From assembly GCA_937859105.1 (NCBI GenBank), contig CALMAD010000002.1, positions 1 to 8,086 on the forward strand: 8,086 bases of DNA. The letters are read 5' to 3'. Under the pieces are notes generated by a model. It searched no databases. It saw nothing but the letters and a program-made list of their open reading frames with translations, and was not told where the DNA came from. A program made the position numbers and the translations under genes. Below are positions 1-6,335 of the stretch, piece after piece; position 1 is the first letter of the stretch, and each line of letters starts with the position of its first letter. Source of the DNA: an uncultured Propionibacteriaceae bacterium. Its GTDB lineage: Bacteria; Actinomycetota; Actinomycetes; Propionibacteriales; Propionibacteriaceae.

Positions 1-628
1 CAGCCCGACCGTCACCTGAGGATCAACGCGGTGCTCCTTGCTCATCCCGACCCGGCGGAGCCGGTCCTCGTCGGTCACCTCGAAGTGCAACGTGGTCAGG
101 TCATACATCACCAACCCGACCGGCCCCTCGGCATTGGCATGCTTCCAGCAGGCGGTCGCGACCTGGCTGCGGTAGTCGCGGGCCACGCAGCGGGCCAAGC
201 ACTTGTACAGGGTGTTCTCATGCGGCACCGGGACGCCCACGTCGGCCAACACCCGCAGGGTGTCGGCCTTCGAGGTGGGCTCGATGACCCGGGCGGCCAC
301 CAACGTACTCGAACACCTCATCAGCCACCGTGTCGAAACCCAACTGCCGATACGCGCCGGTCACGACCTGCCACAACAATTCGCTGCGGGAGTCCTCCAC
401 CACCGGTTCCCCGGCCGGCTGGTGGCTCTTCGGCTCCTGGCCCAGGTCGAGCATGTCCTGGCTACCGTGCAGGCGCTGCTGCGCCGCCGACATCAACACC
501 GCCAACTCGGCCGCATCATGCGCGGACCCGACATGCTCCAAGATCCGGCGCTGCCCGTTCCGCTTCTCGACGATCTGGACAGCCGTCGCCCCGGAGGCGG
601 TCTTCACCTTGCGCACGAACGGGCTCAC
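1..628 (-). pseudogene. IS1634-family transposase, frameshifted and cut by the window edge
   Basis: The reading frame starts at a GTG at 626-628 with the N-terminus MSPFVRKVKTASG and a downstream HVGSAH motif, both typical of IS1634-type transposases. It runs 108 codons to a tyrosine codon at 305-307. Family-like sequence then resumes in a different frame from 303, with LVAARVIEPTSKADTL followed by 101 codons to the left edge. One extra base near 304 explains the break; without it the protein would read straight through. The second part holds the motif YDLTTLHFE. Its aspartate (codon 100-102, about residue 176) should be the first acidic residue of the DDE catalytic triad. About 209 residues are visible, less than half of the usual length. 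The frameshift probably inactivates this copy, unless it is a sequencing error. The identification rests on recognised motifs, not a search. Confidence 0.75.
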
Positions 629-718
629 CAGGCCACCCTACAGAGCGCTTCTTAGTGCCCCGCCCAGCATCCCCAACCAACTGATGACAAGCCCATTCAA
701 TCCGCAGATCCCAGGAAA

Positions 719-743
719 TCAGGCTCAGGTGTGGAACTCAGGT
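719..743. repeat. Three TCAGG repeats near the presumed IS end
   Basis: TCAGG occurs at 719-723, 725-729 and 738-742. The last two lie within a CTCAGGT direct repeat (724-730 and 737-743) spaced 13 bases apart. The cluster lies outside the transposase frame and before the DUF1015 promoter. That is where the IS terminal sequence, or transposase-binding sites within it, would be expected. It could also be chance. Confidence 0.35.
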
Positions 744-787
744 TTGGGCGTCCGGCCGCCTCGCGCCGGGCCCCCTGCGCGCGGCGG

Positions 788-800
788 TAGCCTGTCGGCC
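788..800 (+). promoter_or_regulatory. -10 element of a probable leaderless promoter for the DUF1015 gene
   Basis: TAGCCT at 788-793 matches the actinobacterial TANNNT -10 pattern and ends seven bases before the ATG at 801. No Shine-Dalgarno sequence is present between them. This spacing is what a transcript starting at or next to the A of the ATG would show. No convincing -35 box was found. Confidence 0.5.
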
Positions 801-1997
801 ATGCCGCGTTTCCTGCCGTTCCCCGCTGTCCGCTACGCCCCCGGCGTCGACCTGGACGCGGTGATCGCCCCGCCGTACGACGTGCTCTCGGACGCCGACG
901 TCGACGCGTTGGCCGCGCGCGACCCCCACAACATCGTGCATGTCGACGTGCCCCGGGGCGGCGAGGACCGCTACGAGCGCGCCGCCCAGGCCTGGCAGGC
1001 GTGGCTCGACGAGGGCGTCCTGACGGTCGACGACGAGCCGAGCTTCACGATCTATCGCATGTCGTTCACCGACGCCACGGGCGCCCCGCGCACGATCGTC
1101 GGCGTCCTGGGCGGCTTGGAGGTCGTCGACGAGGGGGCCGGCGGCGTCCTGCCGCACGAGCGCACGACGCCCAAGGCGAAGACCGACCGGCTCGACCTCA
1201 CGATCGCCACCGCGACCAACCTCTCCCCCGTGTGGGGCCTCTCGCTGGCGACGGGCCTGACCACGCTGCTGACCGAGCCGGGCGAGGAGGTCGGACGCCT
1301 CGAGGTCGACGGGGTCACCCACGTCGTCGAGCGGGTCACCGACCCCGAGCGGCTCGCGGCGATCACCGAGCTGGTCGCCACCGACGACGTCCTGATCGCC
1401 GACGGCCATCACCGCTACGCGATCTCGCGCACCTACCGCGACGAGGTCCGGGGGGCGACCGGACGCACCGACACCCCCGCCGAGCAGACGCTGGCGTTCG
1501 TGAACGAGCTGGTCGACGACCAGCTCTCCATCGAGGCGATCCACCGCGCCTACTCGGGCGTGGACGCCGCGGCCGTCCGCGAGGCGCTCGCGGCGTCCTT
1601 CGAGATCGAGGAGGCGCCGCACCCGACGCCCGCGACGCTGGCCCAGCTCGTCGAGCACGGACGCCTCCTCTTCCTCACCCGCGACGAGGCCGCGTGGCTC
1701 ACCCCGAAGAAGGATGCCTTCGGCGGCATCCGCGAGCTCGACGGCGCCTACCTGGAGCACGCGCTGGCGGGCACTCAGGCGTCCGTGGCGTACCAGCACG
1801 GGCTCGACCAGGTGCTCGGCCTGCTGCGCAGCGGGGAGGCGTCCGCGGCCGTCCTGATCCGGCCGACGTCGCTCGCCGAGATCGAGAAGACCGCCCGCTT
1901 CGGGCTGCTGATGCCGCCCAAATCGACGTTCTTCACGCCGAAGCTGCGCACCGGACTGGTCGCCCAGCCGACCGAGCCGCTCCCCGCCCGCGACTGA
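801..1997 (+). CDS. DUF1015 family protein (398 aa)
   Basis: This is a full-length member of the DUF1015 family (Pfam PF06245), whose usual length is about 400 residues. Visible family hallmarks are APPYDVL (residues 23-29), LPHERT (117-122), ADGHHRY (200-206) and the C-terminal signature beginning MPPKSTFFTPKLRTG (from 371). I chose the ATG at 801 because the family begins just before the APPYDV motif and a -10 box lies just upstream, although the frame stays open further upstream into the IS. The biochemical role is not firmly established. A structural relation to ParB/sulfiredoxin-fold proteins and a small-molecule kinase role have been suggested for relatives, which I recall only loosely. 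The protein looks soluble, with no signal peptide or membrane segment. It has no obvious functional partner here; the following gene has its own promoter. The coding sequence appears intact despite the IS remnant upstream. Confidence 0.9.
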   Translation: MPRFLPFPAVRYAPGVDLDAVIAPPYDVLSDADVDALAARDPHNIVHVDVPRGGEDRYERAAQAWQAWLDEGVLTVDDEPSFTIYRMSFTDATGAPRTIVGVLGGLEVVDEGAGGVLPHERTTPKAKTDRLDLTIATATNLSPVWGLSLATGLTTLLTEPGEEVGRLEVDGVTHVVERVTDPERLAAITELVATDDVLIADGHHRYAISRTYRDEVRGATGRTDTPAEQTLAFVNELVDDQLSIEAIHRAYSGVDAAAVREALAASFEIEEAPHPTPATLAQLVEHGRLLFLTRDEAAWLTPKKDAFGGIRELDGAYLEHALAGTQASVAYQHGLDQVLGLLRSGEASAAVLIRPTSLAEIEKTARFGLLMPPKSTFFTPKLRTGLVAQPTEPLPARD

Positions 1998-2055
1998 GGC
2001 GGACGCCGTCCTCGCCCGGCGAGAAAGGGTGCGTTCGCGGCGCGTCGCCGTTTCG

Positions 2056-2115
2056 TTCGCACCGGCCCTCGGGGCGGATTAGGCTGACCCGACAAGAGCG
2101 AAACCCAAGGAGGGG
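2056..2115 (+). promoter_or_regulatory. Promoter and ribosome binding site of the mutarotase gene
   Basis: A -35-like TTCGCA (2056-2061) and a -10-like TAGGCT (2080-2085) are separated by 18 bases. The strong Shine-Dalgarno AAGGAGGGG (2107-2115) sits five bases before the ATG at 2121. This supports transcription independent of the upstream DUF1015 gene, and fixes the start codon. The short inverted repeat CTCGC/GCGAG at 2011-2023 is too small to call a terminator. Confidence 0.5.
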
Positions 2116-2120
2116 TACTC

Positions 2121-2984
2121 ATGTCTTACGAGGAGAGCGGCAACCCACTTCGCGGTGTGGAGGCCCGTCCCGGGTCGGGCCACTACGGCATCTTCGATCA
2201 CGGCGCCCACATCTGGGCCTACCAGCCGGACGGCGCGAAGCCGATCCTGTGGATGAGCGCCCAGTCGCAGTTCGCCGAGGGCAAGCCGATCCGTGGCGGC
2301 GTCCCCATCGTGTTCCCGTGGTTCGCCAGCGGGCCCGATGGCACCCAGCAGCCCCCACACGGCTTCGGTCGCACCGACACGTGGCACCGCAGCAACGTGA
2401 AGGACACGATCGACCAGGACGGTCGGCTCCTCATCGAGTACGAACTCGACGACGCGATGACGCGCGGCGAGGGCTTCGATCACCAATACACCGCCTACCT
2501 CCGGGCCAAGTTCACCCCCGAGTACCTCCAGATCTCGATGATGGTGACGAACGACGATGATGCGCCGTTCACCTTCGAGAGCGCGTTCCACACCTACCTG
2601 AGCGTCGGCGACGTCCGGCAGATCAGCATCGACGGCCTCGACGGCTGCGCGTACCTCGACAAGACCGGCGGGGCCAGCTCGCTCGACGCGACCCAGACGG
2701 GCCCGCTCACGATCACGGGCGAGACCGACCGCGTCTACCAGCACGCCGACGCCGTGACGCTGCATGACCCGGTGCTGGACCGGACGCTGACGATCAGCAA
2801 GACCGGCTCGGCGAACACGGTCGTGTGGAACCCGTGGGTCGAGAAGTCCGCCGCGATGGCCGACTTCGGCGACGACGAGTGGACCGGGATGATCTGCATC
2901 GAGACGGCGAACGTGCTGGGCGACGCGGTGACGCTGCGTCCCGGCGAGACGCACGCCATGCGCCAGCGCATCGCTCTCGGCTGA
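2121..2984 (+). CDS. D-hexose-6-phosphate mutarotase / aldose 1-epimerase family protein
   Basis: This 287-residue protein belongs to the galactose-mutarotase-like fold, in the YeaD/YMR099C branch that interconverts alpha and beta anomers of hexose 6-phosphates such as glucose 6-phosphate. Seen in sequence: RGGVPIVFPWF (58-68), HGFGR (80-84), FHTYLSVGDV (156-165) and CIETANV (259-265). By analogy with the yeast enzyme, His157 and Glu261 are the likely catalytic pair, with Arg58 and Arg84 as candidate phosphate-binding residues. The length is normal for the branch and no signal peptide is present, so it should act in the cytosol on glycolytic sugar phosphates. The start is fixed by AAGGAGGGG five bases upstream. 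The gene is monocistronic in appearance: its own promoter in front, a hairpin behind. A generic aldose epimerase acting on unphosphorylated sugars is the main alternative. Confidence 0.88.
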   Translation: MSYEESGNPLRGVEARPGSGHYGIFDHGAHIWAYQPDGAKPILWMSAQSQFAEGKPIRGGVPIVFPWFASGPDGTQQPPHGFGRTDTWHRSNVKDTIDQDGRLLIEYELDDAMTRGEGFDHQYTAYLRAKFTPEYLQISMMVTNDDDAPFTFESAFHTYLSVGDVRQISIDGLDGCAYLDKTGGASSLDATQTGPLTITGETDRVYQHADAVTLHDPVLDRTLTISKTGSANTVVWNPWVEKSAAMADFGDDEWTGMICIETANVLGDAVTLRPGETHAMRQRIALG

Positions 2985-2998
2985 CAAGGTGCTCTTCG

Positions 2999-3030
2999 GC
3001 AGGGGGTCGTCCGTTCGGGCGGCCCCCTGC
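2999..3030 (+). terminator. Strong GC-rich hairpin after the mutarotase gene
   Basis: GCAGGGGG (2999-3006) pairs perfectly with CCCCCTGC (3023-3030). The inner bases 3007-3012 and 3017-3022 extend the stem to 14 pairs, two of them G-U, around the loop GTTC. It starts 14 bases after the stop codon. There is no T-tract behind it, as is common for hairpin terminators in high-GC actinobacteria. Confidence 0.7.
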
Positions 3031-3088
3031 TGGGCGTCCGCGGCCGTGTGGTCATGCCGTAGCCCCCACGAGCGTCACCGCGGCCCGC

Positions 3089-3125
3089 TACCCTACGCAG
3101 TATCAGCATCGGTTCAGGGAGGAAG
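3089..3125 (+). promoter_or_regulatory. Candidate promoter -10 and ribosome binding site of the CoA-transferase gene
   Basis: AGGGAGG (3116-3122) lies six bases before the ATG at 3129 and decides that start over the TTG directly in front of it. A -10-like TACCCT (3089-3094) lies upstream, but no clear -35 box was found, so the promoter itself is tentative while the ribosome binding site is firm. Confidence 0.5.
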
Positions 3126-3128
3126 TTG

Positions 3129-4634
3129 ATGTCGCGCATCCGCAGCGAGAAGTTCCGTAACAAGATCATGAGCGCCGATGAGGCCGCCAAGCTCGTCAAG
3201 AACGGCGACAACGTCGGTTTCAGCGGGTTCACCGGCTCCGGCTACCCCAAAGAGGTGCCGGTCGCGCTGGCCGCCCGCATTCGCGAGGCGCACGACAAGG
3301 GCGAAGAGTTCCGCATCGGCGTCTTCACCGGCGCCTCCACGGCTCCTGAGCTCGACGGCGCCTTGGCCGACACCGGCGGCATCAGCATGCGGATGCCGTA
3401 CCAGTCCGACCCGCACATGCGTAACGCGATCAACGCGGCCGTCAGCGAGTACTACGACGTGCACCTCTCGCACTCCGGGCCGCAGGTCCGCGCCGGGTTC
3501 TGGGGCCCGCTGGACGTGACGATCATCGAGGTCACCGCCATCAAGGAGGATGGCTCGGTCGTCCCGAGCTCGTCGGTCGGCAACAACAACGTGTACCTGG
3601 AGAAGGCCGAGAAGATCATCCTCGAGGTGAACTCGTGGCAGTCCGAAGAACTCGAGGGCATGCACGACCTCTACTCGATGAAGCTGCCGGGCCAGAACAA
3701 CCCGATCCCCCTGCTCGGCGCCGGCGACCGCATCGGCGAGACCACGTACTCGATCGATCCCGACAAGGTCGTCGCCGTCGTGGAGACCAGCGATCCCGAC
3801 CGCAACAGCCCGTTCAAGGCGCTGGACGAGGACAGCAAGAAGATCGCCGGCAACCTGCTCGACTTCCTCGAGGGGGAGGTCTCCGCGGGCCGCATGACGA
3901 AGAACCTGCTGCCGCTGCAGTCGGGCGTCGGCAACATCGCGAACGCCGTGCTGGCGGGCCTGCTCGACTCCCCGTTCGAGAAGCTCACCTCCTACACCGA
4001 GGTGATCCAGGACGGCATGATCGACCTGATCGACTCCGGCAAGCTGACGGTCGCCTCGGCGACCGCCTTCTCCCTGTCGCCCGAGGCCGCCCACAAGATG
4101 AACGAGAAGGCGGCCTACTACCGCGACAAGATCGTGCTCCGGCCGCAGGAGATCTCGAACAACCCGGGCCTGATCCGGCGGCTGGGCGTCGTCTCCTGCA
4201 ACGGCCTCATCGAGGCCGACATCTACGGCAACGTGAACTCGACCCACATCATGGGCACGCGCATGCAGAACGGCATCGGCGGCTCGGGCGACTTCACGCG
4301 CAACGCGTTCATCAGCTCGTTCGTGACGCCGTCGACGGCCAAGGGCGGCGCGATCTCGTGCATCGTGCCGTGGGCGTCCCACATCGACCACACCGAGCAC
4401 GACGTGCAGGTCATCATCACCGAGCAGGGTCTGGCCGACCTGCGCGGCCTGTCGCCGAAGCAGCGGGCCCAGAAGATCATCGAGAACTGCGCGCATCCCG
4501 ACTACAAGCCGATGCTGCAGGACTACTACGACCGGGCTCTGTCAGTCGCGAAGGGCAAGCACACGCCGCACATCCTGAAGGAGGCGCTGAGCTGGCACGT
4601 CCGCATGATCGAGACGGGCACGATGAAGCCGTGA
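3129..4634 (+). CDS. Succinate CoA-transferase (propionyl-CoA:succinate or acetyl-CoA:succinate type)
   Basis: This 501-residue enzyme is a family I CoA-transferase of the acetyl-CoA hydrolase/transferase group, near full family length (about 500). It should move CoA between succinate and a short acyl-CoA. In propionibacteria this step releases propionate from propionyl-CoA while activating succinate for the Wood-Werkman cycle. Visible motifs are FSGFTGSGYPKEVP (31-44), GVGNIANAV (266-274), YTEVIQDG (289-296) and NGIGGSGDFTRN (381-392). Glu291 in YTEVIQD corresponds to the catalytic glutamate that forms the glutamyl-CoA thioester in AarC-like enzymes. No signal peptide or membrane segment is seen, so it is cytosolic. 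The gene stands alone, with no methylmalonyl-CoA genes in view. The acyl-CoA preference (propionyl, acetyl or butyryl) cannot be read from sequence by eye. The stop lies one base from the stop of the opposing HAD gene. Confidence 0.92.
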   Translation: MSRIRSEKFRNKIMSADEAAKLVKNGDNVGFSGFTGSGYPKEVPVALAARIREAHDKGEEFRIGVFTGASTAPELDGALADTGGISMRMPYQSDPHMRNAINAAVSEYYDVHLSHSGPQVRAGFWGPLDVTIIEVTAIKEDGSVVPSSSVGNNNVYLEKAEKIILEVNSWQSEELEGMHDLYSMKLPGQNNPIPLLGAGDRIGETTYSIDPDKVVAVVETSDPDRNSPFKALDEDSKKIAGNLLDFLEGEVSAGRMTKNLLPLQSGVGNIANAVLAGLLDSPFEKLTSYTEVIQDGMIDLIDSGKLTVASATAFSLSPEAAHKMNEKAAYYRDKIVLRPQEISNNPGLIRRLGVVSCNGLIEADIYGNVNSTHIMGTRMQNGIGGSGDFTRNAFISSFVTPSTAKGGAISCIVPWASHIDHTEHDVQVIITEQGLADLRGLSPKQRAQKIIENCAHPDYKPMLQDYYDRALSVAKGKHTPHILKEALSWHVRMIETGTMKP

Positions 4635-4635
4635 T

Positions 4636-5286
4636 CTAGTCCGCGCCCAGCACGAGGGCCCGCAGCGCGTCGACGGTGTCGACGATGGCTGTCGGGCCCT
4701 CGTTGCTGAGGTCGTCGCGCACGCCGGCGCCCCAACTGACCGCGATGGACGCCATGCCCGCCGCCTTCGCGGCGCGCACGTCGTAGATCGCGTCGCCCAC
4801 GTAGACCGCGTCGCCCGGGTCGATGCCGAGCTTGGACGCCGCGAAGAGGAGCGGCTGCGGGGACGGCTTGTGCTCGGCCGTGTCCCCCATCGTGGCCAGC
4901 AGGTCGACGCGGCCGTCGAGGCCGACGGCGTCCAGCGTCGCCTGCGCCGAGGTGCGGCGCTTGGCCGTCGCGATGCCGAAGCGGACGCCGGCGGCGTCCA
5001 AGGCGTCGAAGAACTCGGGGACGCCCGGGTACGTCCGGACGAGGCGTCCCATGTTGCCGAGGTTCCACTCCAGGTAGGTCGCCTCAAGGGCGTCCGCGTG
5101 GTCGGGGTAGCGCTCGACGAAGACGTCGGGGAGCGTCCGGCCGATCCAGGTGCGGATGAGCGGCTCCTCGGCGCGCTCGCCGATCGTGCCGAGCGCGTGG
5201 ACGTAGGAGTCGATGATGAGGCGGATGGTGTCGATGACGGTGCCGTCCATGTCGAACAGGACGACGGGCCAGCGCGGTGAACTCAC
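4636..5286 (-). CDS. HAD-family phosphatase (phosphoglycolate phosphatase / pyrophosphatase PpaX type)
   Basis: This 216-residue haloacid dehalogenase-superfamily hydrolase has an inserted alpha-helical C1-type cap. All four catalytic motifs are present. Motif I is DMDGTVIDT, with nucleophile Asp12 and acid/base Asp14. Motif II is IATAK with Thr107, motif III is the HKPSP lysine (Lys140), and motif IV is VGDAIYDV with Asp165 and Asp169 for magnesium. It therefore looks catalytically intact and cytosolic. The overall pattern fits the Gph/PpaX group, which hydrolyses phosphoglycolate, pyrophosphate or similar small phosphates, but substrates in this group cannot be assigned reliably from sequence. 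The GTG at 5284-5286 is chosen because motif I follows it at the usual distance and a -10 box sits six bases upstream. The gene is convergent with the CoA-transferase gene and divergent from the membrane-protein gene. Confidence 0.88.
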   Translation of the reverse strand: MSSPRWPVVLFDMDGTVIDTIRLIIDSYVHALGTIGERAEEPLIRTWIGRTLPDVFVERYPDHADALEATYLEWNLGNMGRLVRTYPGVPEFFDALDAAGVRFGIATAKRRTSAQATLDAVGLDGRVDLLATMGDTAEHKPSPQPLLFAASKLGIDPGDAVYVGDAIYDVRAAKAAGMASIAVSWGAGVRDDLSNEGPTAIVDTVDALRALVLGAD

Positions 5287-5292
5287 CCGCCC

Positions 5293-5298
5293 ACCCTA
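5293..5298 (-). promoter_or_regulatory. -10 element of a probable leaderless promoter for the HAD gene
   Basis: Read leftward, TAGGGT ends six bases before the GTG start at 5286. No Shine-Dalgarno sequence lies between them, so the transcript probably begins at the start codon. This resembles the arrangement of the DUF1015 gene. Confidence 0.45.
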
Positions 5299-5341
5299 GT
5301 GGTGGGGAACGTGGCGTCCGGACGCCTCTGGCCGGCCGCCC

Positions 5342-5383
5342 TAGACTGGGCGCCAGATCGATGGCTGCCGGGCGCGAGGAGGG
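5342..5383 (+). promoter_or_regulatory. -10 box and ribosome binding site of the membrane-protein gene
   Basis: TAGACT (5342-5347) fits a -10 box and GAGGAGGG (5376-5383) is a strong Shine-Dalgarno sequence. The AGGAGG core is only three bases from the ATG at 5386, closer than usual. The 99 bases between the HAD and membrane-protein starts form a divergent promoter region, with the two -10 boxes about 45 bases apart. Confidence 0.45.
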
Positions 5384-5385
5384 CG

Positions 5386-6027
5386 ATGAGCGAGGCAACG
5401 ACGGACGCCGCACGCGCGTCCGAGAGGGCGCGGGCGCCCGAGGCCGCCGGCGGTGCGCACGCGGTGGTCGAGGCGTCCGACGCCGGGTTGTCGCCGCGCA
5501 CGGGTGAGCCGCGGCGTCCGTGGTACGTGTGGGCGGTGGCGGCGCTGTTCTTCGTCGGCGCCGTGCTCGCCGTGTCGGGGCTGCTGCAGATGATGTGGAC
5601 GTGCATCGACCGTCCGGTGGGGCCGCCCGAGGCCCGGCAGATGCGGAACAACTTCCCGACCTCGTCGTGGCTGAACGGCGCGGTGCCGAACCAGCCGGGC
5701 GACTCGGTGCGGATCGTGCTGGTAATCGCCCAGTTCGCGCTGGCGATGACCGTGGCGACGCTCGCGGTGATCGTCGGGCACTACGCGTGGCGCGGGTTCC
5801 GCTGGCCGCGCTGGTGGGCGCTGATCGCGCTCGCGGCGTCGGCGACCATGCTGATGATCAACCCGCTGGCGACGGCGTCCATCGCGGCGATCGGCCTGGG
5901 TGCGCTGGCCCTGTGGACGCCGCCGCTGCGGCGGTTCTCGGCCCGGTGGGCCGAGCATGGGCGGTGCGTGCCGCGTCCGGACGATCCGGGCCCGGTGTTC
6001 TACGGCCCGCTGCCGCGGTATCGCTGA
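5386..6027 (+). CDS. Small multi-pass membrane protein of unknown function (213 aa)
   Basis: I do not recognise a named family. The first 45 residues are Ala/Glu/Arg-rich and likely disordered and cytoplasmic. Hydrophobic segments follow at about 46-71, 109-131, 143-158 and 160-177, giving three or four membrane helices. Between the first two lies a loop of about 37 residues with a single cysteine (Cys73) and several prolines. The C-terminus is short and Pro/Arg-rich, with a second cysteine (Cys194). No catalytic or transport motif is visible. I chose the ATG at 5386 because it follows a strong Shine-Dalgarno sequence, although the frame stays open upstream to 5299. Codon bias matches the neighbours. 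The gene is divergent from the HAD gene and stands apart from the leftward tRNA, so context gives no functional clue. It is probably a conserved actinobacterial hypothetical protein. Confidence 0.75.
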   Translation: MSEATTDAARASERARAPEAAGGAHAVVEASDAGLSPRTGEPRRPWYVWAVAALFFVGAVLAVSGLLQMMWTCIDRPVGPPEARQMRNNFPTSSWLNGAVPNQPGDSVRIVLVIAQFALAMTVATLAVIVGHYAWRGFRWPRWWALIALAASATMLMINPLATASIAAIGLGALALWTPPLRRFSARWAEHGRCVPRPDDPGPVFYGPLPRYR

Positions 6028-6097
6028 GGCAGGCCCATCGGCGGGGGGAGCGTTTTTTCGCCCGCAGGTGTCGGCGACTGGAATCGACCTGCGCACA
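6028..6097. other. Intergenic stretch with T-tract, hairpin and tRNA-like repeat
   Basis: This stretch separates the membrane-protein gene from the 3' end of the tRNA. It contains a run of six T (6053-6058) and a hairpin pairing CGCAGGT (6063-6069) with ACCTGCG (6087-6093), extended by CG/CG after a two-base bulge. The T-run precedes the hairpin on the plus strand, so this is not a classical intrinsic terminator in either direction, though the hairpin may still end the leftward tRNA transcript. Positions 6073-6087 match 6105-6119, inside the tRNA, at 14 of 15 bases. Confidence 0.5.
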
Positions 6098-6171
6098 TGG
6101 AGCGGGCGACGGGAATCGAACCCGCACTAGCAGCTTGGGAAGCTGCTGTTCTGCCATTGAACTACGCCCGC
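6098..6171 (-). tRNA. tRNA-Gly (anticodon CCC) with encoded CCA
   Basis: Read leftward, it folds into a complete cloverleaf. The acceptor stem GCGGGCG/CGCCCGC has 7 of 7 pairs and the D stem GTTC/GAAC 4 of 4. The anticodon stem GCAGC/GCTGC has 5 of 5, and the T stem GCGGG/CCCGT is closed by one G-U pair around the loop TTCGATT. The anticodon loop TTCCCAA puts CCC at 6137-6139, reading the glycine codon GGG. The discriminator is U and the 3' CCA is encoded at 6098-6100. The mature body is 71 bases without CCA, normal for tRNA-Gly. Confidence 0.96.
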
Positions 6172-6197
6172 GTCGGGGTCTCCCCGAGCACCCCGAT

Positions 6198-6203
6198 AGC
6201 ATA
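6198..6203 (-). promoter_or_regulatory. -10 box for the tRNA-Gly gene
   Basis: Read leftward, TATGCT lies 26 bases before the first base of the tRNA, at a plausible distance for a short leader removed by RNase P. A 17-base spacer leads to a poor -35 candidate at 6221-6226, so only the -10 is supported. Confidence 0.45.
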
Positions 6204-6295
6204 GCCGCCCGCCGTCGGCGATGCACGCCGAGCCCGGCCGAGGCCGCCGCGCGGCGCGGCGATCGCCCTCCACGCCGCCCACGTCCACTTATGCA

Positions 6296-6335
6296 ATGTC
6301 CAGCATCCAAGGGGATCTTGGACGTCCCTGGACAT
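6296..6335. repeat. Nested inverted repeat (palindrome) in the tRNA-kinase intergenic region
   Basis: ATGTCCAG (6296-6303) is the exact inverse of CTGGACAT (6328-6335). Inside it, TCCAAG (6306-6311) is the exact inverse of CTTGGA (6317-6322) around the loop GGGAT. The spacers between outer and inner arms are 2 bases on the left and 5 on the right, so it is imperfect as a single hairpin. The TCCA core also occurs at 6284-6287, giving three copies in one orientation and two in the other. A perfect 8-base palindrome, GGACGTCC (6320-6327), overlaps the right side and GACATGTC (6331-6338) follows. It may be a regulator site for the kinase gene or a mobile-element end. No T-tract follows, so it is not an intrinsic terminator. 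Confidence 0.7.

Larger units (their letters stand above)
1..745 (-). mobile_element. Partial IS1634-family (IS4 superfamily) insertion sequence, 5' end
   Basis: The leftward coding sequence resembles the N-terminal half of IS1634-type DDE transposases. The rest of the element lies beyond the left edge, so its far terminal repeat and target duplication cannot be seen. The right boundary is uncertain. The noncoding stretch 629-745 has lower GC than the chromosomal genes and ends in a cluster of TCAGG repeats (719-743), and the next host gene promoter begins soon after, near 788. I placed the boundary at the end of that repeat cluster. This is a guess and could be off by tens of bases. Confidence 0.6.

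Noticed and set aside
203..655. Rightward open frames within the IS region
   Set aside because: They are opposite the transposase, whose motifs are clear on the leftward strand on both sides of the frameshift.
738..1799. Long leftward open frame antisense to the DUF1015 gene
   Set aside because: It is a mirror of a GC-biased real gene, with arginine/valine/aspartate-rich low-complexity translation and no family motifs. The rightward DUF1015 frame carries clear motifs.
1001..2560. Long rightward open frame overlapping both the DUF1015 and mutarotase genes
   Set aside because: It is out of frame with both recognised proteins, and its translation is arginine-rich and repetitive, typical of a shadow frame in high-GC DNA.
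3114..4496. Long leftward open frame (460 codons) antisense to the CoA-transferase
   Set aside because: It lies entirely opposite a well-recognised enzyme and shows no domain motifs.
6053..6058. Six-T run as the T-tract of an intrinsic terminator for the membrane-protein gene
   Set aside because: No stable hairpin immediately precedes it on the plus strand; only a short C/G pairing is possible.
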